Part shown: piece by piece, positions 14,693-22,533 of the stretch | Layout of the letters: each line of letters starts with the position of its first letter | Position numbering within the stretch: the first letter of the stretch is position 1 | DNA from: Candidatus Dadabacteria bacterium | GTDB lineage: Bacteria; Desulfobacterota_D; UBA1144; Nemesobacterales; UBA2774 | Assembly: GCA_004356555.1 (NCBI GenBank) | Contig: SMWY01000040.1 | Span: 1-23,767 of the forward strand | Length of the DNA stretch: 23,767 nucleotides | Reading direction: 5' to 3' | Position numbers and translations under genes: made by a program | Notes under the pieces: generated by a model | Seen by the model: only the letters and a program-made list of their open reading frames with translations | The model's database searches: none | What the model was told of the DNA's origin: nothing

Positions 14693-16999
14693 TTATAATT
14701 GTCCATATTTTTTTCTGAGTCTGTGTCTAACTATTTCCGCAATGGTATTGATAAAAAATGTGAAGAAGAACAGCAGTAGTGCCGAGAGGAAAAGTACTCT
14801 GTAAAGCGTACCGCCCTCGGGGGCTTCAGGTATTTCTACTGCTATATTTGCAGATAATGCTCTAAAGCCGTTAAAGATGCTCCAGTCTAGAATGGGGGTG
14901 TTACCTGTGGCCATAAGTACAATCATTGTCTCCCCTATTGCTCTTCCAAGTCCTATCATGACCGCAGAGGATATTCCCGGGCTCGCTGTCGGAAGTACTA
15001 CTCTCATTGCGGTCTGCCAGCGGTTTGCACCCAGTGCCAGAGATCCCGCTGTCAGGTGTTTAGGCACGCTTGATAAAGCGTCTTCTGATATTGTGAAGAT
15101 AATAGGAATAACCGCAAAGCCCATTACAAAACCTACGATTAAGGAGTTTCTCTGATCATACTGCAGACCAAGCACGGTATAAAACCATTCTTTGTAATCA
15201 CCTCCAAACATAGCGCTTTCAATCGGTTGATTTAGCCAAAGCGAAACTAGAATGCCTAAAATGATGACCGGCAAGAGTAAAAAGAGCTCAGATCCAATTT
15301 TAAATCTGCCCTTTATTCCCCTTGGAACGTAGTGCCATATAAATACACTTATGAGAGTAAATATCGTCAGTACTATCGGTACAGTAAAAACAGCCGGGAT
15401 TATTTTTTCTATAATTGGGGCCAACCACAGACCCGCTAAAAATCCTAAAACAACAGTTGGCAGCGCCGCCATTGTTTCTATGACTGGTTTAATAGTATTT
15501 CTAAAAGAGGGGTGCATGAATTGAGAGACGCATATTGCGCCGAAAATGGATATGGGTATTGCAAAAAATAGTGCGTATATGGCTCCCTTTATTGTTCCGA
15601 ATGCAAGGGGTGTTAAGCTCAATTTGGGCTCAAATTCGTCAGTTCCCCCTGTCGACTGCCACACATACTCAGGTTTTTGGTAACCTTCGTACCAAACTTT
15701 TCCAAAGAGCGTCTTTAAATTTGTTTCAGGGTGCGGATTGTCTACACTCCAGTTATACATTTTTCCTTCTTTGTCTATTGCCACTATTCCGTTTGCTTTA
15801 GGGGCAAAAGTCAGTTTTTCTATGGAAGATCCGTCTGCTTTTAATTCTTTTAGTTTTTGAGCGGATGTAGCATGATAAAGATTAATGTTTCCGCCCTTAT
15901 CTGATGCTATGAACCCTCTATCTCTTGCGGATGCGGTGATGTTGGTCACGGGTAATTCAAAAGGTGAAAGTTGATGAATCCTAGTTAGCACATCTCCGGT
16001 TGGGGATAATTTATCAGGAACTTCAAACCAAACTGAGACATTACCTGCCTCATCACCAACTAATAGAGAGCGGTCCCCTAGTAAGAATGCGAGTGCCGTG
16101 ATTGCGGTATCCGGACTTTCGGTAGCGTCTATAGCGCGCAGAAACTCAGGGCTTTTTTTATCGCTTAAATCCCAATGGTATATTTTCCCGTTTTTTGTTC
16201 CTACAAATAGGTTCTCAAGAGACTGATCTAGCTCAATAGCTGTAACCGTGTTTCCATGAAGCTCTTCGGTGAAGTTATAAGCTAAATGCTCGGGTTCACT
16301 GTCACCAAAATCGTCCTCCGGTTCAACAAGCGTAACAAATAAAAGCTCTCCCCCAGATGTGTAAGCCGCTGCCGCTGATCCGCCTTCTTCTTCAGACTCT
16401 TCGTAGGCAATTTTAATTAGCGGCGCATCACCTAGTTTAAATAGATCACCTTCTGTAATTTTTGGAGTTATTACTCTTTTATCTCCTACAAAGTCTATTT
16501 TATAATTCATTCTGACCGGGAGTATAAAACCGTCATCAGTGCCGAAGCTATATAATTTGTTGTTTACAGAGACAAAACTGGAGGTGATTTTACTGCCGTC
16601 CAATTTTGTTAACGGAACTTTTTTAATTGTCTTACCGTCTTTGAGTGAGAGAAAGGTTACTATTCCATCTCGGGTTACTATGAAGCCTATTTCCCTATAT
16701 TCTTCAACCCCTGTAGCAATAAAGGGAAAACTTGCCTTATCAGGGCTGTCTAAGGAATAAGAAGAAAGTTCCGGAGATTCTTTTATTATAAATGAGCTTA
16801 CAAGCTCTGATTTTACACCCTGGAAAAGTGGGACTGATTGAATACCGATAAACACAAGGATGGCGAGTATGCTCAAAATTATGCCTATCCCGCCTGTGGT
16901 TACAACGCTTGTAGCTATAAAATCAACAAGCTTCCTCTTTCTTAATCCGGAGGAAGTTTGTTGGGTGTCTTTTCTCTTAAGTCTTGTTTGTGCAGTCAT
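14693..16999 (-). CDS. pstC: Phosphate ABC transporter permease PstC with periplasmic propeller
   Basis: Inner-membrane permease subunit, 768 residues. One N-terminal membrane segment (about 30-55) is followed by a periplasmic region of about 400 residues. That region has repeated WD40-like elements (TAIELDQSLENLFVGTKNGK, TALAFLLGDRSLLVGDEAGN, LTFAPKANGIVAIDKEGK). The permease core comes at about 470-760, with the EAA-type loop LSSVPKHLTAGSLALGANRW. The propeller-bearing form of PstC occurs in some proteobacteria, and the propeller's job is unknown. It pairs with the long PstA, whose periplasmic arm could pack against the propeller (inference). Confidence 0.93.
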   Translation of the reverse strand: MTAQTRLKRKDTQQTSSGLRKRKLVDFIATSVVTTGGIGIILSILAILVFIGIQSVPLFQGVKSELVSSFIIKESPELSSYSLDSPDKASFPFIATGVEEYREIGFIVTRDGIVTFLSLKDGKTIKKVPLTKLDGSKITSSFVSVNNKLYSFGTDDGFILPVRMNYKIDFVGDKRVITPKITEGDLFKLGDAPLIKIAYEESEEEGGSAAAAYTSGGELLFVTLVEPEDDFGDSEPEHLAYNFTEELHGNTVTAIELDQSLENLFVGTKNGKIYHWDLSDKKSPEFLRAIDATESPDTAITALAFLLGDRSLLVGDEAGNVSVWFEVPDKLSPTGDVLTRIHQLSPFELPVTNITASARDRGFIASDKGGNINLYHATSAQKLKELKADGSSIEKLTFAPKANGIVAIDKEGKMYNWSVDNPHPETNLKTLFGKVWYEGYQKPEYVWQSTGGTDEFEPKLSLTPLAFGTIKGAIYALFFAIPISIFGAICVSQFMHPSFRNTIKPVIETMAALPTVVLGFLAGLWLAPIIEKIIPAVFTVPIVLTIFTLISVFIWHYVPRGIKGRFKIGSELFLLLPVIILGILVSLWLNQPIESAMFGGDYKEWFYTVLGLQYDQRNSLIVGFVMGFAVIPIIFTISEDALSSVPKHLTAGSLALGANRWQTAMRVVLPTASPGISSAVMIGLGRAIGETMIVLMATGNTPILDWSIFNGFRALSANIAVEIPEAPEGGTLYRVLFLSALLLFFFTFFINTIAEIVRHRLRKKYGQL

Positions 17000-17045
17000 T
17001 AATTAGGGCTTTCGGATTGAGCGTAAAGTTGTTTTGATACTTTAT

Positions 17046-18047
17046 CTATTTAGCTCCTATTATATTCATTACGTCAGCATCCACATCAGCCGGAAGAGGG
17101 AAATAGCCATCTTTTACTACAACTTCCTGGCCTTCTTTGCTAAGAACAAATTTCAAGAACTCAATACGAAGAGGATCAAGCGCTTCATTAGGCTTATTGT
17201 TAATGTATAAGTATAGATATCTGCCCAGCGGATAAGATTTGCTTACAACATTTTCAAGGGTAGGAGCTGAGCATTTACCGGGCTCTTTTGCAAGCTCTAT
17301 AACTTTGATGCCCGAAGTGATATACCCGATTCCGCTGTATCCGATACCGGCATTATCTTCTGTGATACCTTGAACAACTGAAGCTGATCCGGGCTGTTCT
17401 TTTACGGTGTCTTTAAAGTCACCTTTGCAAAGTGCTTTCTTTTTAAAATACCCATAGGTTCCTGAAGCCGAGTTTCTTCCATACATACTGATAGGTAAGT
17501 TAGCCCAGGCTGAGTCAGTAATACCAAGCTGTCCCCAGGTTACGATATCTTCAGCACCGCCGCATTTTCTGTTTCTAGAGAAAACCGCGTCTATCTGTTC
17601 AATAGTCAGGCACTCAATCGGATTATCTTTATTAACGAATACTGCTAAAGTGTCAATAGATGTAGGAACTGCAGTAGGTTTATATCCAAATGCCTTTTCA
17701 AATTCGTCTATTTCTTTGTTTTTCATTTTACGGGACATAGGACCGAATTGAGCCGTACCTTCAATTAATGCTGGCGCTGCGGTACTTGAACCTTTGCCTT
17801 CAATCTGACACCTTACATTTGGATACTCTTTTGCGAATCCTTCACACCAAAGTGCCATAAGGTTGTTCATCGTATCTGATCCAACACTATTAATATTTCC
17901 GGAGACACCGCTTGTTTTTGTGTATGAAGGAATATTTGCGTCAACCTTGACCAGTTCTAGTGCAGTAGCAAAACCTGCAGTCAAAGTGACAATTAAAGCA
18001 ATCAGGCCGCCCTTAATTATTTTGAATTTTAATACACCTTTAAACAT
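17046..18047 (-). CDS. pstS: Phosphate ABC transporter substrate-binding protein
   Basis: Periplasmic phosphate-binding protein, 333 residues. A signal peptide (residues 1 to about 31; K-rich start, hydrophobic GLIALIVTLTAGFATA) is followed by the mature two-lobed domain. Phosphate-site motifs are NSVGSDTMNNLM, EGKGSSTAAPALIEG, the GRNSASGTYGYF block (the RxxSGT-type site) and AGIGYSGIGY. The frame opens at 18095, but AAAGGAGG seven bases before the ATG at 18047 fixes the start. It is the first gene of pstSCAB-arsC-phoU, behind the Pho box at 18096-18123. The wide gene spacing and ORF composition match the rest of the operon. Confidence 0.95.
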   Translation of the reverse strand: MFKGVLKFKIIKGGLIALIVTLTAGFATALELVKVDANIPSYTKTSGVSGNINSVGSDTMNNLMALWCEGFAKEYPNVRCQIEGKGSSTAAPALIEGTAQFGPMSRKMKNKEIDEFEKAFGYKPTAVPTSIDTLAVFVNKDNPIECLTIEQIDAVFSRNRKCGGAEDIVTWGQLGITDSAWANLPISMYGRNSASGTYGYFKKKALCKGDFKDTVKEQPGSASVVQGITEDNAGIGYSGIGYITSGIKVIELAKEPGKCSAPTLENVVSKSYPLGRYLYLYINNKPNEALDPLRIEFLKFVLSKEGQEVVVKDGYFPLPADVDADVMNIIGAK

Positions 18048-18095
18048 TCTACTGCCTCCTTTAAGATCATATGATGTAGAATTAAACCATAGCAA

Positions 18096-18123
18096 TGTTA
18101 AGAATGTGTTAAGAAGAAGTGAA
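18096..18123 (-). promoter_or_regulatory. Pho box (PhoB/PhoP-type direct repeats)
   Basis: On the minus strand TTCACT, TTAACA and TTAACA occur at exactly 11-base intervals (123-118, 112-107, 101-96 of the 18 kb block). TTAACA-N5-TTAACA is the classical Bacillus PhoP site, and the 11-base step is also that of the E. coli PhoB box. The box lies about 50 bases before the pstS ATG, with a possible -10 (TATGGT or TTTAAT) just downstream. There is no strong -35 element, as expected for an activator-dependent promoter. Confidence 0.7.
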
Positions 18124-18147
18124 ACCAGCGTTAATTATTTGACCTCT

Positions 18148-18337
18148 TATACTCCTCCCCATTAAGAGGCTAATAGAAATAAGCTAGTAAAAACTTGATA
18201 CAATTACCTTCATTCAGCCCTTGGATACCGCACACCGATTCAGTAGGAATAGCACTATTACAAGAATCATACTTCATGTTTATTGACTATTTTGGGTAGT
18301 CAATACACCTATTTGTCTCATAAGTAGTGAACCTATA
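18148..18337 (+). mobile_element. IS3-derived, internally deleted (MITE-like) element, copy 2
   Basis: This is the plus-strand counterpart of 809-1002. Left end TATACTCCTCCCCATTAAGA, then a noncoding stretch with TAAGCTAGTAAA, then the transposase tail YNYLHSALGYRTPIQ (18199-18243) interrupted by TAG at 18244 and 18250 and continued as HYYKNHTS, and the end TAGTGAACCTATA. Decay is more advanced than in copy 1. It separates the Pho box of pstS from the promoter of the IPTL-CTERM gene. Confidence 0.55.
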
Positions 18338-18344
18338 AAATATA

Positions 18345-18373
18345 TTGACTAAATTATCTAAATGTAGTACGTT
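18345..18373 (+). promoter_or_regulatory. Promoter of the IPTL-CTERM gene
   Basis: TTGACT (18345-18350), a 17-base spacer and TACGTT (18368-18373), about 30 bases before the GTG start. The -35 box begins seven bases beyond the end of the IS3-derived element. Confidence 0.5.
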
Positions 18374-18403
18374 AGGGTTCTTACTCTCTAAAAGGAGGAT
18401 TGT

Positions 18404-19156
18404 GTGTTAAAAAAAATTATTCTTACAGTTATAACTTTTACTTTATTAGCAACCTTAGGATCGATTCCACCTGTTTTTGCAGCCTTTCAAAACTTCGCTA
18501 TAGTCCCACCAGAGTTTGAGAACCAAAATGATTTCGGCTCTCCGAGCATATTTGATTGCGCTGATTTACCAAATGGTTCACGTTTACAGGTGCGATTTCC
18601 GGCAGAGGATTTGCATGGAGGCCTTATTACCGGTATCAATGTAAGACTGTTTGACGGCAGTCCCGGGTTTGGACCTGTAGTTGGTCCACCCGTAACCTTT
18701 ATAATGTCAACATATGTAAATCCGCCCCCGCTCAGTACTACATTCGCTGAGAATACGGGACCTGATGCGGTTACTGTATTTGCAGGTGATTTAATTTTTG
18801 GCACTATACCCGGTTGTAATACTAATCCATGTCCATTCGACTTGCCTGTGATATTTCAGACACCATTTCCGTATACTCCTAATTTTGGCGACTTATTATT
18901 AGACATAATAGTTCCTCCCTGCGTGGGCGGAATACCTCCAAATGTGTTAATTGATTCAACATTTGTTTTAGATGCCATTTTCGCGGCTGATTCCAATGAT
19001 GATGAGGGAGATAACGGCTTTGGAAACATAAGTGAGATAGTGCTTGCCTCCCCGGCGCCCATCCCCACTCTTTCCCAATGGGGACTCATAGCAATGGCAG
19101 CAATTTTGGGGATAGTAGGATTTATGGTTATCCGAAGAAGAAGAGTAACTGCTTAA
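18404..19156 (+). CDS. Secreted IPTL-CTERM sorting-domain protein
   Basis: A 250-residue exported protein. The signal peptide (KK at 3-4, hydrophobic core, cleavage after about VFA at residues 24-26) is followed by about 190 residues rich in Pro, Gly, Asn and beta-type sequence with four to six cysteines and no family I recognise. The C-terminus is PIPTLSQWGLIAMA, a hydrophobic helix and RRRR, the IPTLxxWG-CTERM tripartite tail (TIGR04174). Such tails are thought to be processed by exosortase H, which is not in this window. Start is GTG at 18404 with AAAGGAGG five to six bases upstream. It is a single-gene unit with its own promoter and terminator, divergent from pstS. Confidence 0.88.
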   Translation: MLKKIILTVITFTLLATLGSIPPVFAAFQNFAIVPPEFENQNDFGSPSIFDCADLPNGSRLQVRFPAEDLHGGLITGINVRLFDGSPGFGPVVGPPVTFIMSTYVNPPPLSTTFAENTGPDAVTVFAGDLIFGTIPGCNTNPCPFDLPVIFQTPFPYTPNFGDLLLDIIVPPCVGGIPPNVLIDSTFVLDAIFAADSNDDEGDNGFGNISEIVLASPAPIPTLSQWGLIAMAAILGIVGFMVIRRRRVTA

Positions 19157-19183
19157 AGTCTAACAACATTTCAATATAAATAT

Positions 19184-19212
19184 TAAAAAGGGAGCTTCGG
19201 GCTCCCTTTTTT
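19184..19212 (+). terminator. Terminator of the first IPTL-CTERM gene
   Basis: A5 plus GGGAGC pairs with GCTCCC plus T6 around loop TTCGGG. The preceding 3' untranslated bases (TAAAGTCTAACAACA right at the stop) are nearly the same as behind the second IPTL-CTERM gene. Confidence 0.88.
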
Positions 19213-19213
19213 G

Positions 19214-19355
19214 GCGGACAGTGTCCGCTTCCATATAGGTTCTAAGTACCTCTACTGCCAGATTGAAACTCCAATCCTAATGCAATCCTCTAAGTTGATT
19301 AGAAATTGAAAAATGGACACATGTGTCCCGGACACTGTCCGTCGGGTAGCACCCG
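19214..19355. repeat. Cluster of palindromes sharing GGACA/TGTCC
   Basis: GCGGACA-G-TGTCCGC at 19214-19228, GGACACATGTGTCC at 19315-19328, CGGACA-C-TGTCCG at 19329-19341 and CGGGT-AGC-ACCCG at 19343-19355. The first and third are inverted copies of the same word around about 100 bases of sequence with no visible gene. The layout resembles a REP/BIME-type or small nonautonomous element; operator sites are another option. Confidence 0.55.
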
Positions 19356-19488
19356 CCGGCATACAAGTTCTGCGTATCTGGTCGAGCTGTAAGAGGGTTT
19401 CTTATAGAACCGTTTTTCTTTGATCATTTACTCTATTGATAGTTTGATTTACTTTAGAAAAATAATCCCATATACCGAGGTCAGAAGA

Positions 19489-19566
19489 ATGCGCTATTAC
19501 TTAACCGTTGCTTCAATTCTTTTAGTCACATTGTTCATTACTGCTTGTAGTTGTCAATTAGGGTAG
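19489..19566 (+). CDS. Very short predicted lipoprotein (25 residues)
   Basis: ATG with GAGG eight bases upstream opens MRYYLTVASILLVTLFITAC followed by SCQLG and a stop. This is a complete lipoprotein signal peptide (R2, hydrophobic 5-17, lipobox ITAC with Cys20) and a mature part of only about six residues. It recalls entericidin-like or lysis-type micro-lipoproteins. It could equally be the 5' end of a larger lipoprotein gene cut off by deletion, since other fragments lie just downstream. Confidence 0.4.
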   Translation: MRYYLTVASILLVTLFITACSCQLG

Positions 19567-19612
19567 TTAATAAAGTCTAAGAAGAATTTTGTAAATCCTC
19601 TCAAGCCTGATA

Positions 19613-19675
19613 ATGATTTTTATAATAATAGGCGTTTCCGGTGCAGGGAAGACTGTTATCGATACTCCGTGGTAA
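19613..19675 (+). pseudogene. N-terminal fragment of a P-loop kinase, perhaps gluconokinase-like
   Basis: The frame reads MIFIIIGVSGAGKTVIDTPW and stops. The opening hydrophobic strand plus GVSGAGKT is the Walker A of the gluconokinase/shikimate-kinase type (usually GVSGSGKSTxG). Everything after the P-loop is missing, and no RBS is evident. It probably marks a deleted gene between the IPTL-CTERM cassette and tyrA. Confidence 0.35.
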
Positions 19676-19725
19676 TTGTTGAAAAGATATTATAGTGAAT
19701 ATAATTTGGCATAGTTCTGAACTTC

Positions 19726-20577
19726 TTATAAACCGCGTTTAGCTTTAGCCGCCTTATCAAGCTTTTTCTTTAAAGTATCAAAATCCTCACTCTCTATTGC
19801 CTCTTCAATTTCCCGGAGCGAGTTCTTAAACATCGAAATTGCGTCTAGCAAATGACTTTTATTGGCCTTAAATATCTCTCCCCACATCTCTGGCGAGCTT
19901 GCCGCTACTCTTGTGTAATCCTTAAGCCCCCCGCCCGCAAATTCTAAAAGCTTCTCTGAATCCTCAGCACTAAGTACTGTGTTAATTAATGAGTAGGCAA
20001 CTATATGCGGCAAGTGACTTACTATGCCAAAGATATGATCGTGAGTTTCTGAATCCATCTCGTGTACTTCGCTTCCAACTAACTCCCACATTGATTTCAC
20101 TTTACTTTTTGCTTGTGAATCCGTTTTTTGAGTCGGAGTTAAAATACACCTTCTCCCTTTAAATAGTGTTGAATCAGCAGAGTGAACACCTGAGTTTTCA
20201 GTCCCGGCTATAGGATGCCCGCCAATAAAATGAAGATTCTCAGGCAGTTCTGCTTCTACCCCTTTTACTATAGATGACTTTACGCTTCCTACATCTGTAA
20301 TTATTGCGCTCTCCGTAGCAACTGGAAATATTGACTTTGCAGTATCTGCGATAACCCCGACATGGGTTGAAATAACAATAATCTCAGCGCCCGGGACACC
20401 TTCGTTAATATCTGAATATCCTTTATCAATAATTCCTTTACCTAGCGCGTACTCAAGGGATTCTTTATCGGGATCAATTCCGACTACGGTTTCTACCTCG
20501 TCTGTTTCCTTTAAAGCCCAGGCAAGCGAGCCGCCGATTAAACCAAGCCCGATAATTGTTATTTTGTTAAATTGCAT
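19726..20577 (-). CDS. tyrA: Prephenate dehydrogenase
   Basis: A 283-residue NAD(P)-dependent enzyme of tyrosine synthesis. The N-terminal Rossmann motif IIGLGLIGGSLAWALK (8-23) and acidic D35/D37 in GIDPDKES suggest preference for NAD. The catalytic-domain motifs THVGV, DVGSVKSSI, FIGGHPIAGTENSG and FGIVSHLPHIVAYSL (catalytic His) are intact. There is no chorismate mutase or ACT fusion. It starts four bases after hisC, so the two are co-transcribed. The usual next gene in many genomes, aroA, is absent here; instead the region downstream holds gene fragments. Confidence 0.93.
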   Translation of the reverse strand: MQFNKITIIGLGLIGGSLAWALKETDEVETVVGIDPDKESLEYALGKGIIDKGYSDINEGVPGAEIIVISTHVGVIADTAKSIFPVATESAIITDVGSVKSSIVKGVEAELPENLHFIGGHPIAGTENSGVHSADSTLFKGRRCILTPTQKTDSQAKSKVKSMWELVGSEVHEMDSETHDHIFGIVSHLPHIVAYSLINTVLSAEDSEKLLEFAGGGLKDYTRVAASSPEMWGEIFKANKSHLLDAISMFKNSLREIEEAIESEDFDTLKKKLDKAAKAKRGL

Positions 20578-20581
20578 AGTT

Positions 20582-21676
20582 TTATTTACCCAATACTTTT
20601 TTAATACCTCTTATAAATTTTTCGTTTTCTTCCGGTAGCCCTATAGTAACTCTCAAGTGCGTTTTTAATCCATATCCCATAACCGGTCTCACAATTACCC
20701 CTTCTTTAAGTAGGGAGTTGTAAACAGGTATCGGATTATCCCCAACATCTATCAGCACAAAATTTGTATATGACGGGGCATAAGAGATATCCAATTTCTC
20801 AAGCTCCTCCGTTACATACATAAGCCCCTCACGGTTTACATTCTTTGTTTTCTCAATATGCCCTGTGTCATCAAGAGCTGCCATAGCGCCAACCTGAGAT
20901 AATGAATTCGCGTTAAAAGGCTGACGCACACGCTGCATATTTGATATAATTTCTTGAGCCGCTATTCCATATCCAAGCCTTAGGCCCGCAAGTCCGTAGA
21001 TTTTAGAGAACGTCCTGACGGTCAAAATTGACTTGCCACTATTTTGGTACTCAAGTGAATTAGGATAATCCTTATCCTCTACGTATTCAAAATATGCCTC
21101 ATCCATTAGCACTAAAATATCTTCAGGCACTTTTTCTAAAAACCATTCGAATTCAGCGCGTTTTATCATAGTACCTGTCGGATTATTTGGGTTGGCTATG
21201 AATATGATCTTTGTTTTCTCGGTAATCCTTGAGTACATATCCCTTAAGTCGTGAGTGTAATTGGGCATTGGCGAGATTACCCCTTTGGCGCCCACAGCTT
21301 GCACTACGATCGGGTAGACAATAAATGCGTACTCTCCGAATATCGCCTCGTCCCCAGGCTCCATAAAAGTTCTTGTAGCTATATCTATTACATCATTAGA
21401 TCCGTTTCCGAATATAAGCGTCTCGGCACTAATACCTAGTTTTGAGGATAACTTTTTCTTTAAATAGAAGGCATCCCCATCCGGATAGCGGTTTAATGAA
21501 TGAATTGCTTCTTTAACCGCCTTTTCAGCAAGAGGAGAAGGGCCAAGCGGGTTTTCGTTAGAAGCGATTTTTACAGCGTCCTTAATCCCTATCTCACGCT
21601 CAAGCTCCTCAAGTGGCTTGCCTGGTACGTATGGTACTAAATCTCCTACAAATGGATTAGGTTTTATTAAGCTCAT
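20582..21676 (-). CDS. hisC: Histidinol-phosphate / aromatic aminotransferase
   Basis: A class I/II PLP aminotransferase of 364 residues. Motifs are KIASNENPLGPSPLA (36-50), RYPDGDAF (63-70), FGNGSNDVID, ANPNNPTGT (161-169), LVLMDEAYFEYVE, and the PLP lysine K225 in RTFSKIYGLAGLRLGYG. Sequence type is HisC. Because it sits directly before tyrA, and hisG lies elsewhere without other his genes, it may serve phenylalanine/tyrosine transamination as well as or instead of histidinol phosphate (context inference). Confidence 0.92.
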   Translation of the reverse strand: MSLIKPNPFVGDLVPYVPGKPLEELEREIGIKDAVKIASNENPLGPSPLAEKAVKEAIHSLNRYPDGDAFYLKKKLSSKLGISAETLIFGNGSNDVIDIATRTFMEPGDEAIFGEYAFIVYPIVVQAVGAKGVISPMPNYTHDLRDMYSRITEKTKIIFIANPNNPTGTMIKRAEFEWFLEKVPEDILVLMDEAYFEYVEDKDYPNSLEYQNSGKSILTVRTFSKIYGLAGLRLGYGIAAQEIISNMQRVRQPFNANSLSQVGAMAALDDTGHIEKTKNVNREGLMYVTEELEKLDISYAPSYTNFVLIDVGDNPIPVYNSLLKEGVIVRPVMGYGLKTHLRVTIGLPEENEKFIRGIKKVLGK

Positions 21677-21768
21677 TTTTCTTTCTAATGAAATGCGCAG
21701 TTCTATGATTGGGAACGCATTAGAACTACTAATGTATCACTCTTAGGTTTCTCTAGCAATAAATAGGA

Positions 21769-22089
21769 TCAGTTGCTTCTTTGCCTCATAACGTAAATCC
21801 CGTCCTTAATCCCACTGAAAAATTCACCCACAAGCGGGTGATTGATCGGTTTTCCTGATTCATCGGTTTCCAGGTTTTTTTCAGCAACGTATGTTTGATG
21901 TACGCCCCCGTCCACTAAAACGTGGTACCAGGGTTTATCTTTTGGAGGTCTTGAAAGTGCTACCTTTTCATACCATTCTTCGCTACTGTTAAATACCGGG
22001 TCTATGTCAACAACAACTCCGCGGTAGTCAAACATTTTATGATGTATAACTTGTCCTATTGTAAATTTCACACTGTTTTCTTTAGTCAT
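21769..22089 (-). CDS. hspQ: HspQ / hemimethylated-DNA-binding YccV-like protein
   Basis: A 106-residue protein of the YccV/HspQ family. FTIGQVIHHKMFDYRGVVVD and IDPVF at the N-terminus and KPWYHVLVDGG, HQTYVAEKNL in the middle match the family core, and the C-terminal HPLVGEFFSGIKDG is as in alphaproteobacterial members. HspQ is a heat-shock protein and an adaptor/activator of Lon in Enterobacteria. The frame opens at a TTG at 22125, but the family alignment begins just after the ATG at 22089; neither start has a strong Shine-Dalgarno. It is a single gene downstream of an IS3-derived element in the divergent direction. Confidence 0.85.
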   Translation of the reverse strand: MTKENSVKFTIGQVIHHKMFDYRGVVVDIDPVFNSSEEWYEKVALSRPPKDKPWYHVLVDGGVHQTYVAEKNLETDESGKPINHPLVGEFFSGIKDGIYVMRQRSN

Positions 22090-22145
22090 GAGATTAGATT
22101 TTAACACCAACATACGCCCCGGCAAATCTAAAGAGTATTAAATGA

Positions 22146-22216
22146 TTATGTGCTCTCCATTTAGAAGCTATCAGAAGTAAGCTGCATAAACGCTGCTTGA
22201 CTGAATAGTGACTATA
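22146..22216 (+). mobile_element. IS3-derived element, shortest copy (copy 3)
   Basis: The left end TTATGTGCTCTCCATTTAGA and GAAGTAAGCT match copy 2, then the sequence jumps to GCATAAACGCTGCTTGA, the end of the transposase tail of copy 1, and on to TAGTGACTATA. So about 100 bases found in copies 1 and 2 are missing here. The TTGACT formed at 22197-22202 could serve as -35 for the gene downstream, but the spacing to a -10 (TATTAT at 22223) is 20 bases, too long for confidence. Confidence 0.45.
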
Positions 22217-22287
22217 AAAAGGTATTATTATAAATCTACTTATGATAAAATATAGTTTAATATCTGTTTCTTATGGAGGATGAGAAG

Positions 22288-22533
22288 ATGGCATCAGTAA
22301 ACTTACAGTATTCCAAAAAAGCTTTCGGCTTTTTCATTATAGCCCTTTTGCTCGTTTCATCATTTCTTGTTATCAATCAAAACGCAGACGGCACGCGTGT
22401 TACCTTTTACTCCGATGCAAACATAGGCGGCGGGAACCCTGAGGGAAACATTGAGATATACCTCTTCGATACGACAACAGGGATAATTACTCAGATAACG
22501 GATACGGGAGGGGTCAATGATGGGAATACATAA
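22288..22533 (+). CDS. Truncated TolB-like (PD40) exported protein
   Basis: An 81-residue ORF. A signal/anchor segment (AFGFFIIALLLVSSFLVINQ, residues about 12-31) is followed by one blade-like unit: TRVTFYSDAN, GNPEGNIEIYLFDTTTGIIT, QITDTGG. That wording is typical of TolB/PD40 propellers in which many such units follow, yet here the frame ends 17 bases inside the next gene. It probably is the 5' stub of a larger propeller gene, joined by deletion to the NHL protein, and may now act as a leader for it. GGAGG eight bases before the ATG at 22288 decides the start; an ATG at 22273 overlaps that site. Confidence 0.6.
   Translation: MASVNLQYSKKAFGFFIIALLLVSSFLVINQNADGTRVTFYSDANIGGGNPEGNIEIYLFDTTTGIITQITDTGGVNDGNT

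Noticed and set aside
14379..14804. 141-codon plus-strand frame across the pstA/pstC junction
   Set aside because: It is antisense to two intact permease genes, and its composition is that of a mirrored membrane-protein frame.
18487..18804. Minus-strand frame opposite the IPTL-CTERM gene, considered as an antisense gene
   Set aside because: There is no RBS or promoter, and the plus-strand gene has a signal peptide, sorting tail, promoter and terminator.
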